From contig BFEA01000249.1 of assembly GCA_003427395.1 (NCBI GenBank), positions 260,248 through 293,103 of the forward strand: a stretch of DNA of 32,856 nt. Reading direction: 5' to 3'. Positions within the stretch are counted from its first letter, which is position 1; each line of letters opens with the position of its first letter. The notes below the pieces were generated by a model. That model had not been told where the DNA came from. It made no database searches and worked only from the letters and a program-made list of their open reading frames with translations. The position numbers and the translations under genes are program-made. Positions 9,684-19,160 of the stretch are shown piece after piece. The DNA is from Chara braunii. Its lineage: Eukaryota; Streptophyta; Charophyceae; Charales; Characeae.

Positions 9684-10408
9684 CGGGCTTCGTACCCCCG
9701 CCGGTTTGCCACCTGCTCTTCCCCGAATAGGTGGGCGTACGGGACATCGGTGACGTGAGCTCGGACCTCCTCAAACTCTTTCAATCTCTCGAATATAGCG
9801 GATAACTCTCCTCTTGGAGGGACCCCAACGTCCACACACCGCGTGTAGAGCCAAAACAACCCTCTAGCCCGCACTCTGGATTCCCAAGCTGCTCAAATCA
9901 CTGCCACTATTCTTTCCTCCGGGTCTCTTAAGAAGGAGTGTGTTAGGAATTGGGGCAGTTCCGCGTGGAGGACTCCGGACGCGCGAGGGACCTCGCCCGG
10001 TTCGGCGAAGGACACCTGCGTCCACGACTCGAAGGTCCCCTCTTCGTAATCACTTAGTACTAGGTTGTTCGCCACCAGCCGTGCGAACTCACGGTACTCC
10101 GTGTGGGTCTCTCGGGCCGTCACTAAACCCCTCCACACTTCAGTCCACACGTCCTCACTGAGGAAGATCGTAGCCCGAATTTCTAGGAAACGAGTAAGGT
10201 CTGGCGGGCCTCCTTTTTGCACTCCTTCCTTCCAAGTGAGTCTGCGAGCTCGAACCCACACGTAGGTCCCTTCTCGGAAGACCCCGCCTTTCTCAATGCT
10301 CATCCAGTAAGGGGTCACGCGAGGGTCTCCCGGAACCAAGACTTTACCCGTGTCACTAGCCTCTATTGCTTCTACCACCCCGTTTTCACTGAGCACAAAT
10401 CTCACCAT
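9680..10408 (-). pseudogene. Array ORF F: family member with one in-frame stop
   Basis: The frame from ATG 10408 to TGA 9680 is open except for a TGA at 9895-9893 (IVAVI-stop-AAWES). Reading across that stop restores the family C-terminus, LFWLYTRCVDVGVPPRGEL, which matches ORF E (LWTLYTHCIDQGIPPRRKL). Other shared parts are YVWVRARRLTWKEG, RATIFLSEDVW and VPRASGVLHAELPQFL. Intact length would be about 243 codons. It starts 22 bases after ORF E and ends in an ATGA overlap with ORF G. Confidence 0.6.
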
Positions 10409-10430
10409 CTACCAACGTCGTTTTGAAAAC

Positions 10431-11057
10431 TCACCGGCGGTATCTTTCCCGTGAGAGAGTAAAGGGCCTCTCTAGGGACCCCAACCTCCTAAAAATACCC
10501 CAAAGCTTCCTGCGTGGAGGGATACCCTGATCGATACAATGCGTGTACAGCGTCCACAGGGCTCCAACGGGTAATCCCAAACTCCTCCCCCTCTCTAGGA
10601 GTCTTACCACTCTTCCCTCACTCTCTCTTGAGAACATAAAGTTTGGGACCCACACAGTCACAGGGTAACTTGCCCTCGGGAGGTCGCCTGCCCTGGCGAA
10701 CCTCTCGGTCTCCAATGCCTCAAACTCAAATTCCTTTCGGATCCTATCTATCCACCTCCCCTTGACTTCTCTAGCCTCCCTGATCAACAAGTTCAGCCCA
10801 CCCCCTTGGCCCAAGACCAGGGGTACAATAATCTTCGACCAAACCTCCGGCTTAACGAAGATCACGGAGGTGACTTTAAGCCGCACCCCAGCCCCTTCCG
10901 ATTCTATCCCCACGAAATTACCTCCAGCCGTAATCTCCCCGCCTTCTAACCTTCTCCAATCGGGGATTCTCCCGTTGCTCGGAACCAGGCTACACACCCC
11001 TCGTTCGTCTAGAGGGGACTCAACGAACTTGTCGATGCCCCGGTCAAATAGAACCAT
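10431..11057 (-). CDS. Array ORF E: 208-residue member of an unknown family
   Basis: An uninterrupted frame. Shared features in order: strand motif TSVIFVKPEVW, then DLPRASYPVTVWVPNFMF, then LWTLYTHCIDQGIPPRRKLW and IFRRLGSLE. The motif L-x-x-[LF]-Y-[ST]-x-C-[IV]-D is common to D, E and F. The N-terminus (MVLFDRGIDKFVE) resembles those of D and F in beginning MV[RL]. Spacing is 57 bases after ORF D and 22 bases before ORF F. No known domain was recognised. Confidence 0.6.
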   Translation of the reverse strand: MVLFDRGIDKFVESPLDERGVCSLVPSNGRIPDWRRLEGGEITAGGNFVGIESEGAGVRLKVTSVIFVKPEVWSKIIVPLVLGQGGGLNLLIREAREVKGRWIDRIRKEFEFEALETERFARAGDLPRASYPVTVWVPNFMFSRESEGRVVRLLERGRSLGLPVGALWTLYTHCIDQGIPPRRKLWGIFRRLGSLERPFTLSRERYRR

Positions 11058-11114
11058 TCATTCTACCTTTTGACGCACCCCAAACACCCTTTGGTATCGG
11101 TAGTCTCGTCCGCC

Positions 11115-11801
11115 CTAACGGTCTCTATCCGACTCAAGAGACATCCTCTCCCTGATCCGATCTGCCCTAATCCCGTACCGAACAGGGTTGTCCACACAAT
11201 AGGAATAGAACCAGTGAAGCGAGCGAAAGGACAGGCCCCTCCTTCTTTCCCGCCTAATAGACCTCACTACTTTTTCGTACGCAGCCCCTTCTCCACACAC
11301 CCTCCTGAAGACGTAAGAAGGGAAAATAGCCTGGACGCAACCCGCGGCTCGAGGATATTCCTCGTCCCGAGCGCAAGTCACCCGCAAGCGGAACGGCAGG
11401 CTATGTTGAAGGGGCACCTCCTCGAAGATCCGCCTCAGGATAGGTCCCGCCCCTAACTCCCAGTGGTCCTCCCGATACCACCCTAAGGCCCAGTGGGTGA
11501 CGTACTCGACCCACGCCTCCTGGCTTAGATAGACCGTGCCCTCGGCACGAACCGCCGCTCGTCGGGCCTTCCCCACGTTCCTAGGTTTGTTCCTAGCCCA
11601 CTGATCTCCCTCCCAAATGCCCATTGTGAACCGTGCCCAGAGGAAGACCCCCTTCTCAAGTTTCACCCCTCTCTCGCGCCCCGCTAGGTATCTCTCCGTA
11701 CGATGATCCAGAGGGACGCTAAAGCATTCGCGATCTTTGAGAAGGTTTGCCTTCTCGATTTTCACTCTGTCGTCCTCTCCCGCTTCCACAATCCTAACCA
11801 T
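11115..11801 (-). CDS. Array ORF D: 228-residue member of an unknown family
   Basis: An uninterrupted frame whose ATG lies within the end of ORF C (8-nt overlap ATGGTTAG). It contains VFLWARFTMGIWEG, EGTVYLSQEAWVEYV, YPRAAGCVQAIFPSYVF and LHWFYSYCVDNP, each with a counterpart in ORFs E and F. Arg-rich segments (RRERRRG) would make it basic. This is the best preserved of the D/E/F subgroup. Function is unknown. Confidence 0.6.
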   Translation of the reverse strand: MVRIVEAGEDDRVKIEKANLLKDRECFSVPLDHRTERYLAGRERGVKLEKGVFLWARFTMGIWEGDQWARNKPRNVGKARRAAVRAEGTVYLSQEAWVEYVTHWALGWYREDHWELGAGPILRRIFEEVPLQHSLPFRLRVTCARDEEYPRAAGCVQAIFPSYVFRRVCGEGAAYEKVVRSIRRERRRGLSFRSLHWFYSYCVDNPVRYGIRADRIRERMSLESDRDR

Positions 11802-12126
11802 GCCCCTCCTGGCTTTGTACCACCTTCTTCACGATCTCTATCAATACCTTCCACCCGTCTGACCCGTCGAGGTAGGCCTCCGGTATGATCGGGGTCGGCC
11901 GCTCACCTCGTCGGTAGGTACGGTAACCTAGAGTATAGAAATATCGGGTCTCGTAGGCCCCCAGAAGTTCCTTCTCCAATTGCGCGAGGCCAACAACCTC
12001 CTCCCAACTACTAAGAAAACCTTGCCCTAGATCCGTTCCCTCCTCAACGTAGAGGGCGATGTCCCAATCCACGGTCCACAGGAAGAACCTGTAGCACCAC
12101 ACGTCTACTCCCCCACAGTCGCCCAC
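11794..12126 (-). CDS. Array ORF C: ~110-residue short family member
   Basis: An uninterrupted frame with GVDVWCYRFFLWTVDWDIAL, then SSWEEVVGLAQLEKELLG, YETRYFYTLGYRTYRRGE and IPEAYLDGSDGWKVLIEIV. ORFs A and B carry the same blocks in the same order, so A-C are tandem paralogues. The layout (paired strands, helix, strand, [RY]xxP...F/Y) resembles a shortened D-G protein; that link is an inference. The sequence upstream of the ATG is open (GGINVGDCGG), so the original start may be farther up. Confidence 0.55.
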   Translation of the reverse strand: MGDCGGVDVWCYRFFLWTVDWDIALYVEEGTDLGQGFLSSWEEVVGLAQLEKELLGAYETRYFYTLGYRTYRRGERPTPIIPEAYLDGSDGWKVLIEIVKKVVQSQEGHG

Positions 12127-12141
12127 GTTGATGCCTCCTGG

Positions 12142-12270
12142 CCTGAAGGCCTGAAAGCACCCCCCCCCACCGTATAGCTCTTATTGTTAAGCGTGAGGAT
12201 CCCGAACGATCCTGAAGGGGTGAATGCCCTGAAGGCCTGAAAGCACCCCTCCCCACCGTATAGCTCCCAC
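12142..12270. repeat. 86-bp-period duplication between array ORFs B and C
   Basis: CCTGAAGGCCTGAAAGCACC followed by a C-run and CACCGTATAGCTC occurs at 12142 and again at 12228. A third short echo (ATCCTGAA) lies near 12310. This duplication accounts for the loss of the B/C junction and of the end of ORF B. Confidence 0.75.
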
Positions 12271-12304
12271 TGTAGAGCTTTATAGGCATCCTGAATTGAC
12301 CTCT

Positions 12305-12631
12305 TTAGGCATCCTGAAAAAAAAGTATGTTGTTAACCTTTTCTCGTATAACAGGGGCGCGTTGTTCCCCTCGACGGAAGGTGCGGCACCCCAGAGTATA
12401 GAAATACCGGATCTCGTACCCTCCTAAAAGCTCCCTTTCTAGCTGTGCTTGGCCAACCGCTTCTTCCTAACTTTTCAGGAAGGCTTCCCTTCGGTCACTC
12501 TTTTCTTTCACGTAAAGCACTATATCGAAATCTCCTGTCCATAGGTAAAAATTGTAGCACCACACGTTTACCCCACCACGGCTTCCCACGCTAATGCCTA
12601 CTGGTTCAAACTCTAAAACCCCCAAACTCAT
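12305..12631 (-). pseudogene. Array ORF B: short family member with a TAG
   Basis: Starts MSLGVLEFEPVG at 12631, its ATG overlapping the stop of ORF A as ATGA. It reads GGVNVWCYNFYLWTGDFDIV and KEKSDRREAFLKS, then TAG at 12469-12467, then EEAVGQAQLERELLGGYE and RYFYTLGCRTFRRGEQ in the same frame. ORF C has SSWEEVVGLAQ at that point, so the TAG most likely replaced a Trp codon. The end (EAYLDGSDGW in ORF C) is lost. Confidence 0.55.
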
Positions 12632-12947
12632 GGGCGCCCCATTATTTCTTCTATAATCGCTACTAATACTCTCCACCCGTCTGACCCGTCGAGATAGGCG
12701 TCTCGAATCACCGGCGCAGGCCGGCCGCCCCTAGGATAAGTTCGGTACCCTAAGGAGTAGAAATAACTGAATCCGCGTTGACCGCCACCCCCCATCCGCG
12801 GAGGAAATTCTCTCCCTAGTCTTGCCCCTCTTCTACATAGAGGGCCACATCAAAGTCTCCCGTCCACAGGCGGAAGGTATAGCACCACACGTCGACCCCA
12901 CGGTAGCTTCTTACGCTAATCCATTCCGGGACCGCTGCTAGGCTCAT
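12628..12947 (-). pseudogene. Array ORF A: short family member, broken
   Basis: ATG at 12947 opens MSLAAVPEWISVRSYRGVDV and WCYTFRLWTGDFDVALYVEE before a TAG. In a second frame the end of the protein is preserved: YFYSLGYRTYPRGGRPAPVI, RDAYLDGSDGWRVLVAIIEE, with a TGA at 12630-12628 that overlaps the ATG of ORF B. This is the first recognisable member of the array in the transcribed direction. Confidence 0.55.
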
Positions 12948-15100
12948 TCACCCTAATCAACGAGAGATAATTTTAGTCTTTCTTCCCTATTTGGCCACTC
13001 GAGAGACCACCCCTATCTTGCAAGAAAAAGGTGCCTGTGAGGCCAGCAGGATCAAATGGACCAGAGAAGAAACATCGTCTCACTCGGCTACCTTCATGTC
13101 CTCCCCCGTTGAGAGGTCCTCCTACTTCAAGGTATAAGGACTAGCCGCGAACACAGGTTATCCCCGAAGAAAGGTGGCAACCCTTCTTCTGGAGTCGGAC
13201 CGTAGTCACACATCTGTGCCCTATGTCCCTCACTGAACCGACCCCTAGTCCTAAGTTAGCCTATCCGGAACCACGTTTTTACTCGGCCCACCTCAAGCGT
13301 GGAATTACCCGGGTCCCAGGACTCGATCCACCTATTGATCCGATATCCCTAGCCTATCTACTCCCTCCCATTCTCCCTCTCGCATTGTGAACCCTTCTCA
13401 CTTCGTTCTCTTCTTCCTTTTACGCCTCCGGCTGACTCTTTTCTCTCTTGGAATCAAGGAATTCAATCGGGGTATCCGAGAAAAAGGGGTGGGAGAAGCA
13501 GAGATTTAGGAAGAGTCTCTCAGGTTGAGCTGATATTTATACGTACCTTGTGGTCCTCCGTCCCTTCAATATTCGTTCTCGTAATCCCAATAATCCCCTA
13601 GATCCGAGTCCTAGAAATCGGCAAGGCACCGGTCCACCCAAGATCTGTCCTCCAATCCCTCGTCTAAGGCGCCCCACGTATCTCTCAATTCTTCTTCCCG
13701 AGGCTGCCCCCTATCCCCCTCGCTCACAATGGCGGTTGTATTTTCCTCGCCCCCTTGTCTCGAAACCCAAAGCACCACTCTCCTTACCCCCAAGTCTCGA
13801 ACGGTCCCCGCTTGAGAACTCCCCTCCCAAGCGGGAGGTGTCTCTCTCGCTGGCCTCGCACGCAATCCTCGTGGGTCGAGAACCGAGACCTCAGAACCTT
13901 CCCACGGAACCCTTTCCGGTGCGGGAGTTGTACCTCGCGCGGGCGCCCTCCACAGTCAGTGCGGGTCGAGGATGTTTGGCGACCCCCTTGGATCCCAAAT
14001 TGACAACGTCCCGAAACCCTCTCGAACCCTCCTTTCCTCTCTTTCCCTCGAGTCCACTCTCTCTCCCCCGTGTGCGGATCCTATCACACTATTCTCCCTC
14101 ACGGCTCTTCTTACCACCCCTTGGTTGCTTTTCACCCTCATTCAAACCCCCACAAGCAAACTGTTTAGCCCTATTAGTTAGTTGATTTTAGGAATAAACA
14201 CACCAAAAACATCACATTCACCAGCAAAGACTGACCTGAATCATCTCGAAGCTGCAGGGCCGAAGTCGCAAGCGGGGCCGGAGCGGACCTGCAAAAATAA
14301 AAAATTCCCGACACCCCCAAGCCCCTTTGCACCCAACAAGCCCGGCACCCCTATCCCCACACCGAACAAGGCCCCAATAGAAACACCCCCCCGACACCGC
14401 TCAAAGAAGCCAAAGAATTTCCGCCGAAAGTTGTCACGCCGAAGGAAACCCGAGTTGAAGATAATTAATGTCGAAAGGAAAAAAAAAGTTGATGCCGACG
14501 GTCCGCGAAACTCTTGACGTCGATATAGTAAAGAAGGGACGAACTTGAAGCCGAAGAACTCAGAAACAACCTGCCTGTCACGTTAGTTCCCCCTCGTCCC
14601 GCAGTCCTTGAGTCGGCCGAGGCCGTGGGAGAAAGTTCATCCCCGGCAACGGCACCACTTTGTCGTGCAAACCCTCCCTCTCTCTACCCCCTCTGTTCGA
14701 GGGGCCTCCGACCCGGTCTCTCTCCTCCCCCCTTTTGCGGATGGTTGGGTAGGCGAGGATTCGTACCCGCCCAGGGGCCAGCGCAGTGCGATTTTATGGA
14801 ACTAGTCGCCCCCCCGCTTTCCTCCCTACTGGATTTTGCCTCCTCCCCCCCCCCTGATAGTCACGATGCTACCTCCAACTGGTGTCCCCAGCCGATCGCA
14901 GATTGCAACTAGGCAAGCCGAAGCTTTTAATTTGAAAAAGACCCTGGGGATACTCAAAATTCAGGAAGGAGCCCGAAGTCAGCAATTTTTGGACCGATCG
15001 TAACGAGTAAAGGACCGGCGGGTAAGACTCGACGCCAAGGAGTTTCAAACGGTGGACAAATACTCGATTAGTGCCGAAAAGCCAGAGTCAGCTCAATCAG

Positions 15101-15440
15101 CAAGGACCGATGAGAAACTTCGAAGCCAGCGATTTGTGTCCAACTGTAACAGGCAATGAGCTCATAAACTTGCAATCAGAAATCTTCGACCAATTGCCAC
15201 AGTCAGCCAGGAAAGATAAAAAAAAACTCGAAACCAGCGATTGCGGACTGATTGTCACAAGCAAGCAAGGACCAGTGAGAAACTTCGAAGCCAGCAATTC
15301 GTGTCCAACTGTAACAAGCAATGAGCTCACAAACTTGCAATCAGCAATCTTCGACCAATTGCCACAGCCAGCCAGGAAAGATTAAAAAAAAAAAAAAAAA
15401 ACTTGAAACCAGCAATTGCGGACGGGCTGTCACAAGCGAG
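15101..15440. repeat. 165-bp minisatellite (two copies) with A-tracts
   Basis: CAAGGACC(GA/AG)TGAGAAACTTCGAAG starts at 15101 and again at 15266; the units run through CAATTGCCACAG(T/C)CAGCCAG to an A-tract (9 A in the first copy, about 18 in the second). Inside each unit, AAC-TYGAA-RCCAGC recurs, indicating a ~50-55 bp sub-repeat. Degenerate relatives extend to about 14230 and 15590. Confidence 0.8.
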
Positions 15441-16538
15441 CACCCACAGAGAGAACTCTAAGCTTGGACCAACTGCGTCCGCCCGCATGGTCGCGAAATC
15501 ATCAATTCAGGACCCAAGGTAAGGAGCAAGAGACCGAAGAGAACTCGAAGCCCGCGCAACTTGGGACTGAATATGACTAGCAAGAATTTGTGATGTTGTC
15601 GACGTTTCCTGGAGGTGCGGGGGTGTTCTCCCTCGGCTACCTCCTCGCACCCCTCTTCTTCCAACCTCCTCTCTCTCCCTTTCTCTTCCTCACCTCTGGT
15701 GGCCGGTACTTTCCTCTCGCCCGTCCTTACTACCCTCGTTCGGGCATGAGCTCGGTACGAACTTTGAAGCATGCGAGCTCAGCTGACTTACCGCTTTTGA
15801 GGATCGGAGCTCGGAGCGGGTGCCATCTTGTGAAGCATCAGAAGGCGGGGCCGAGACACGCCCGTAGAGCTTCGCAAAGAGGGCGGCTATCGCTCTAGGA
15901 AGCCCTGATCGGACAGAGATGAGCACTCTGTCGTTCCTCTGTGATGGAGACGGCGTCGATTGATCGAGGTCATAGACCGTCCCGCAGCTACCCTCAGCAG
16001 TGACGAAGGCGGTTTCAATAGGACCAAGGGATGGAGCGGGTCCCAGCCGCCCTCACATCTGTTGACGACAAAGCCAGCATCAGGAACACTTGTCGAGCCG
16101 ACTCAATACCCGTCAGGGTTGAAAAGCTGATTGACATCTGCCCGCGCGCATGGCGCCGGGAACGACCTCGAAACTCGGGCCCCCTTTCCCGTGGTCGTGA
16201 CTCCTCCCACCTCGTACTTTCGCTCTCTCTCTCTCTTTCCCTCCCTAAGGCTTGCCTTCTCTTCTCTCTCTTGTAATCTTACCGGGTGACCCGATCGGAC
16301 GGAAACGGTTCGGGCGCCTTGCGCTGTGGCTGCTAATGTCGCTCCTCACTACTCCGCTCACGGTTTCCGTTGGTCCCCGAGCTCGCTACCGAGCACGAAG
16401 TCTCCCGTCCACGCTGCCGTACTCCTCCTTCTCTATCTCTCTCCCTTCCCCTCCCTCGTCAGCGGATAGACTAAAGCACTCTCTAGTGCGCACCGATCCC
16501 GATTATTTCCTTACTCAGCTCGTCCTCTTTCTCTTCTC

Positions 16539-16540
<2 letters not shown>

Positions 16541-16605
<65 letters not shown>
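16541..16605. repeat. (CT)n microsatellite bordering the gap
   Basis: At least 32 CT repeats run directly into the N tract. On the transcribed strand this is (AG)n. The tract probably caused the assembly break. Confidence 0.95.
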
Positions 16606-17247
16606 NNNNNNNNNNNNNNNNNNNNNNNNNNNNNNNNNNNNNNNNNNNNNNNNNNNNNNNNNNNNNNNNNNNNNNNNNNNNNNNNNNNNNNNNNNNNNNN
16701 NNNNNNNNNNNNNNNNNNNNNNNNNNNNNNNNNNNNNNNNNNNNNNNNNNNNNNNNNNNNNNNNNNNNNNNNNNNNNNNNNNNNNNNNNNNNNNNNNNNN
16801 NNNNNNNNNNNNNNNNNNNNNNNNNNNNNNNNNNNNNNNNNNNNNNNNNNNNNNNNNNNNNNNNNNNNNNNNNNNNNNNNNNNNNNNNNNNNNNNNNNNN
16901 NNNNNNNNNNNNNNNNNNNNNNNNNNNNNNNNNNNNNNNNNNNNNNNNNNNNNNNNNNNNNNNNNNNNNNNNNNNNNNNNNNNNNNNNNNNNNNNNNNNN
17001 NNNNNNNNNNNNNNNNNNNNNNNNNNNNNNNNNNNNNNNNNNNNNNNNNNNNNNNNNNNNNNNNNNNNNNNNNNNNNNNNNNNNNNNNNNNNNNNNNNNN
17101 NNNNNNNNNNNNNNNNNNNNNNNNNNNNNNNNNNNNNNNNNNNNNNNNNNNNNNNNNNNNNNNNNNNNNNNNNNNNNNNNNNNNNNNNNNNNNNNNNNNN
17201 NNNNNNNNNNNNNNNNNNNNNNNNNNNNNNNNNNNNNNNNNNNNNNN
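16606..17247. other. Assembly gap (642 N)
   Basis: Unknown bases. Open frames that cross it are artefacts. The gap lies inside or beside the 5' LTR and hides its inner end and probably the primer-binding site. Confidence 0.99.
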
Positions 17248-18485
17248 TCCAATTACCATTTTTCCGCTCCGCTCCGGCTCGCCTTGGCTCTTCGATCCGC
17301 AAGAAACGTTTGGAGTCCTTACTCCTCGCGCGACACTAACCTCCCAGATCTCTTCCCGCCTTAGGCAGGTCTCCCGTCACTCTCTCTCTTTGTGCTTAGT
17401 CCGATCTTGCTCGTCGGAGAGCCTCGAGATACGCCTGCTCCCCGAATCCGTCTGCTAGTAGGTTATCAAGAAGCGTGGGGCGCGCTCGCCTTTTCTCAAC
17501 CGTATCCTTGGCTGGGTGACCAGCCTCCTCCTTTCTCCTCGGACACTCCCCGATCCCCCTCGCCTCTTGGTCAGCCAATGGCCATCGTGCCGTGCATCTC
17601 GTACAATGAGGAGCCCGGCGCTCCGGCTTCCCTGCTTCTTCACGAGCGTTCACCCCCACCTATCTCCCCCCTTTTCCGCAGAGATTTTCTCGTTGGGCAG
17701 TTGGAGTTACTCCCTGGCCAGACGCATCGACTCCTCTGTTTTTCATCATCCTACCGGCCCCTCCCTCTCCATCTTCTTTTCTTTCCCCCCCTTCGGTTCC
17801 CTCTTGGTCCCGCTTGATTAATACAGTCCTGTCTCGCGAAGCATCTCCCTGCTTCCAATCTCATCTATGGTCTTGCAACTCTCCCTCTGTTTTTATTTTT
17901 CTCCCTTCCACTTTCGGGGCCACCTCTGTTTTCGAGCCGGCCACCTCTTCTTAGTCTCTGCAGTGGCTGTCTTTCAGCCGAAACCGAGCATGGATCAAAG
18001 AATCACGGTTTGTGTGGCATTGGACCGATCACCCGCCACCGGCGATTCGCTCGCTCGAACCCCCGTCGACGACGCCCCTTCCGACGCGCGCGTACCTGCT
18101 TTCTCCAAGGCTATCCGGTGATCGAGCACTTTCTAAGGACACCTTCACGTTTTCATCGTAGCACATCGGTAGGTCATACTGGGAATACGAGCAACCTTCA
18201 GACCCCCATGCCGCGCATTTCCCAGTGGCTCGGCTTCTCATTGACCGCTCTGTCCTGGTATTTAAAAAAAAAGTTCCGGAGACTCTGACTTCCGCAGTCC
18301 GTGCGGCACCGCTTTTGCCTTGTGGCGACGGGCCCCATCGAGCTTTCAGCAACATCAGTATAAGGATAAAAAACCCGTGTCCCCCAAACATCCTTCAATC
18401 ATCATGCACTCAATCAAAAAAAAAACACGAAACCAATCAAAAGAGGAAACAAACACTCATTTTCATTTCTAAAGAGATCTTTCGG
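17248..18485 (-). repeat. Right LTR (5' LTR of the minus-strand element), partial
   Basis: Second copy of the long direct repeat. Its inner end is lost in the run of N, so LTR length and the primer-binding site cannot be read. Its outer end is marked by loss of similarity after the shared AAAGAGATCTTTCGG; a candidate terminal dinucleotide sits at 18494-18495. In the transcribed (minus) direction, U3 would be on the right side of this block. Confidence 0.85.
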
Positions 18486-18495
18486 CTGGTAGCCA

Positions 18496-19160
18496 GCCGC
18501 CCGAGACCGTGACCAGCCCCACGCCGCGCCGCGCCGCGCCGCTTTGAATTCTGTGGGCCTCCGCCTCGCCCCCCCGCCCCTTCGCCTCTGCCTCGCCCCC
18601 ACACTGGTCCCATTGCCCGGTTCCCGCCCTGTCCCCGCCTCCTACCAGTACCACCCGGTTCCAACGATTTTCGGTGGGCCCACGACAGGGCATGTCATCG
18701 GGCCCTTTGTTTGCTTTAGTAAGTATAGAGATATATAAAATAAAAAAGAAGTTTCGGCAATTCGATGCATTTGCCATTTTTGCCACTCGGCCGCTTCTTC
18801 CCACGGCGCTACCGGTAGGCCTCATGAACATGTCCTAACGGTCCCACCCAATTTAGGATGGCGGGCGGAGTGGTGGTTTAAGCCAGCGGCATAGAGGCAT
18901 GGACGCACGCAGTCAGGAGGGTAAGTAATAGCGTGTGAGTAGACGCAGGAGAGAGAATAAGAAGAGTGCGCTCGCAAAGGAGTCGGGAGGACTGTGTGTG
19001 CATGAGCACCAGGTTCAGACTGCGTCCAGGTACATTCGAGTGTGAACCAGCAAACACATCCCATGGAAGGAGAAAGATATGATGATGCATCATGCCATGT
19101 TTCAGTTGAAGATCTGTAGTTATCTTCCCTTGGAGTGCGACCAAGCATAACTTGTGGTGA
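18496..19160. other. Right flank of the LTR element, no gene seen
   Basis: Unique sequence begins where LTR similarity ends. It has a short (CGCCG)4 run at 18522-18541 and a C-rich stretch to 18660. No convincing open frame or RNA gene was seen. Confidence 0.6.

Larger units (their letters stand above)
12960..16605 (-). other. Long leader between 5' LTR and the ORF array
   Basis: About 3.6 kb with no recognised protein. The 13.6-14.1 kb part has short charged minus-strand frames (for example 13865-13611, DTWGALDEGLEDRSWVDRCL) that could be degraded coding sequence, but no family member or known motif was seen. The 14.2-15.6 kb part is a diverged tandem repeat. From 15.6 kb on it is T/C-rich with a growing CT microsatellite. 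Part may be LTR, since the inner LTR boundary lies in the gap. Confidence 0.5.
1..18495 (-). mobile_element. Decayed Ty3/gypsy LTR retrotransposon with an extra ORF array
   Basis: Direct repeats at the left edge and at 17248-18485 flank gag, protease, RT, RNase H and integrase pieces, all on the minus strand. The order protease-RT-RNase H-integrase is that of Ty3/gypsy (Metaviridae-type) elements. By eye the two LTRs differ at about 5 percent of sites, and the coding parts contain many stops, frameshifts, a 43-bp duplication and a deletion of the integrase core, so this is an old, inactive copy. The distance between 5' LTR and gag (about 10 kb) is far longer than usual and contains a minisatellite and about ten additional ORFs. 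The left end lies outside the window, so a target-site duplication cannot be tested. Confidence 0.9.

Noticed and set aside
13550-14185. 211-codon Pro-rich plus-strand frame
   Set aside because: Its composition is that of C/T-rich leader DNA, it has no motif, and it lies opposite the transcribed strand of the retrotransposon.
16308-16325. GGCGCCCGAAC on the minus strand, like part of a tRNA-Lys primer-binding site
   Set aside because: The required leading TGG is missing, it is not next to a defined LTR end, and the match is only about 11 bases.
16252-17364. Long frames through 16606-17247
   Set aside because: They consist mostly of unknown bases and a CT repeat.
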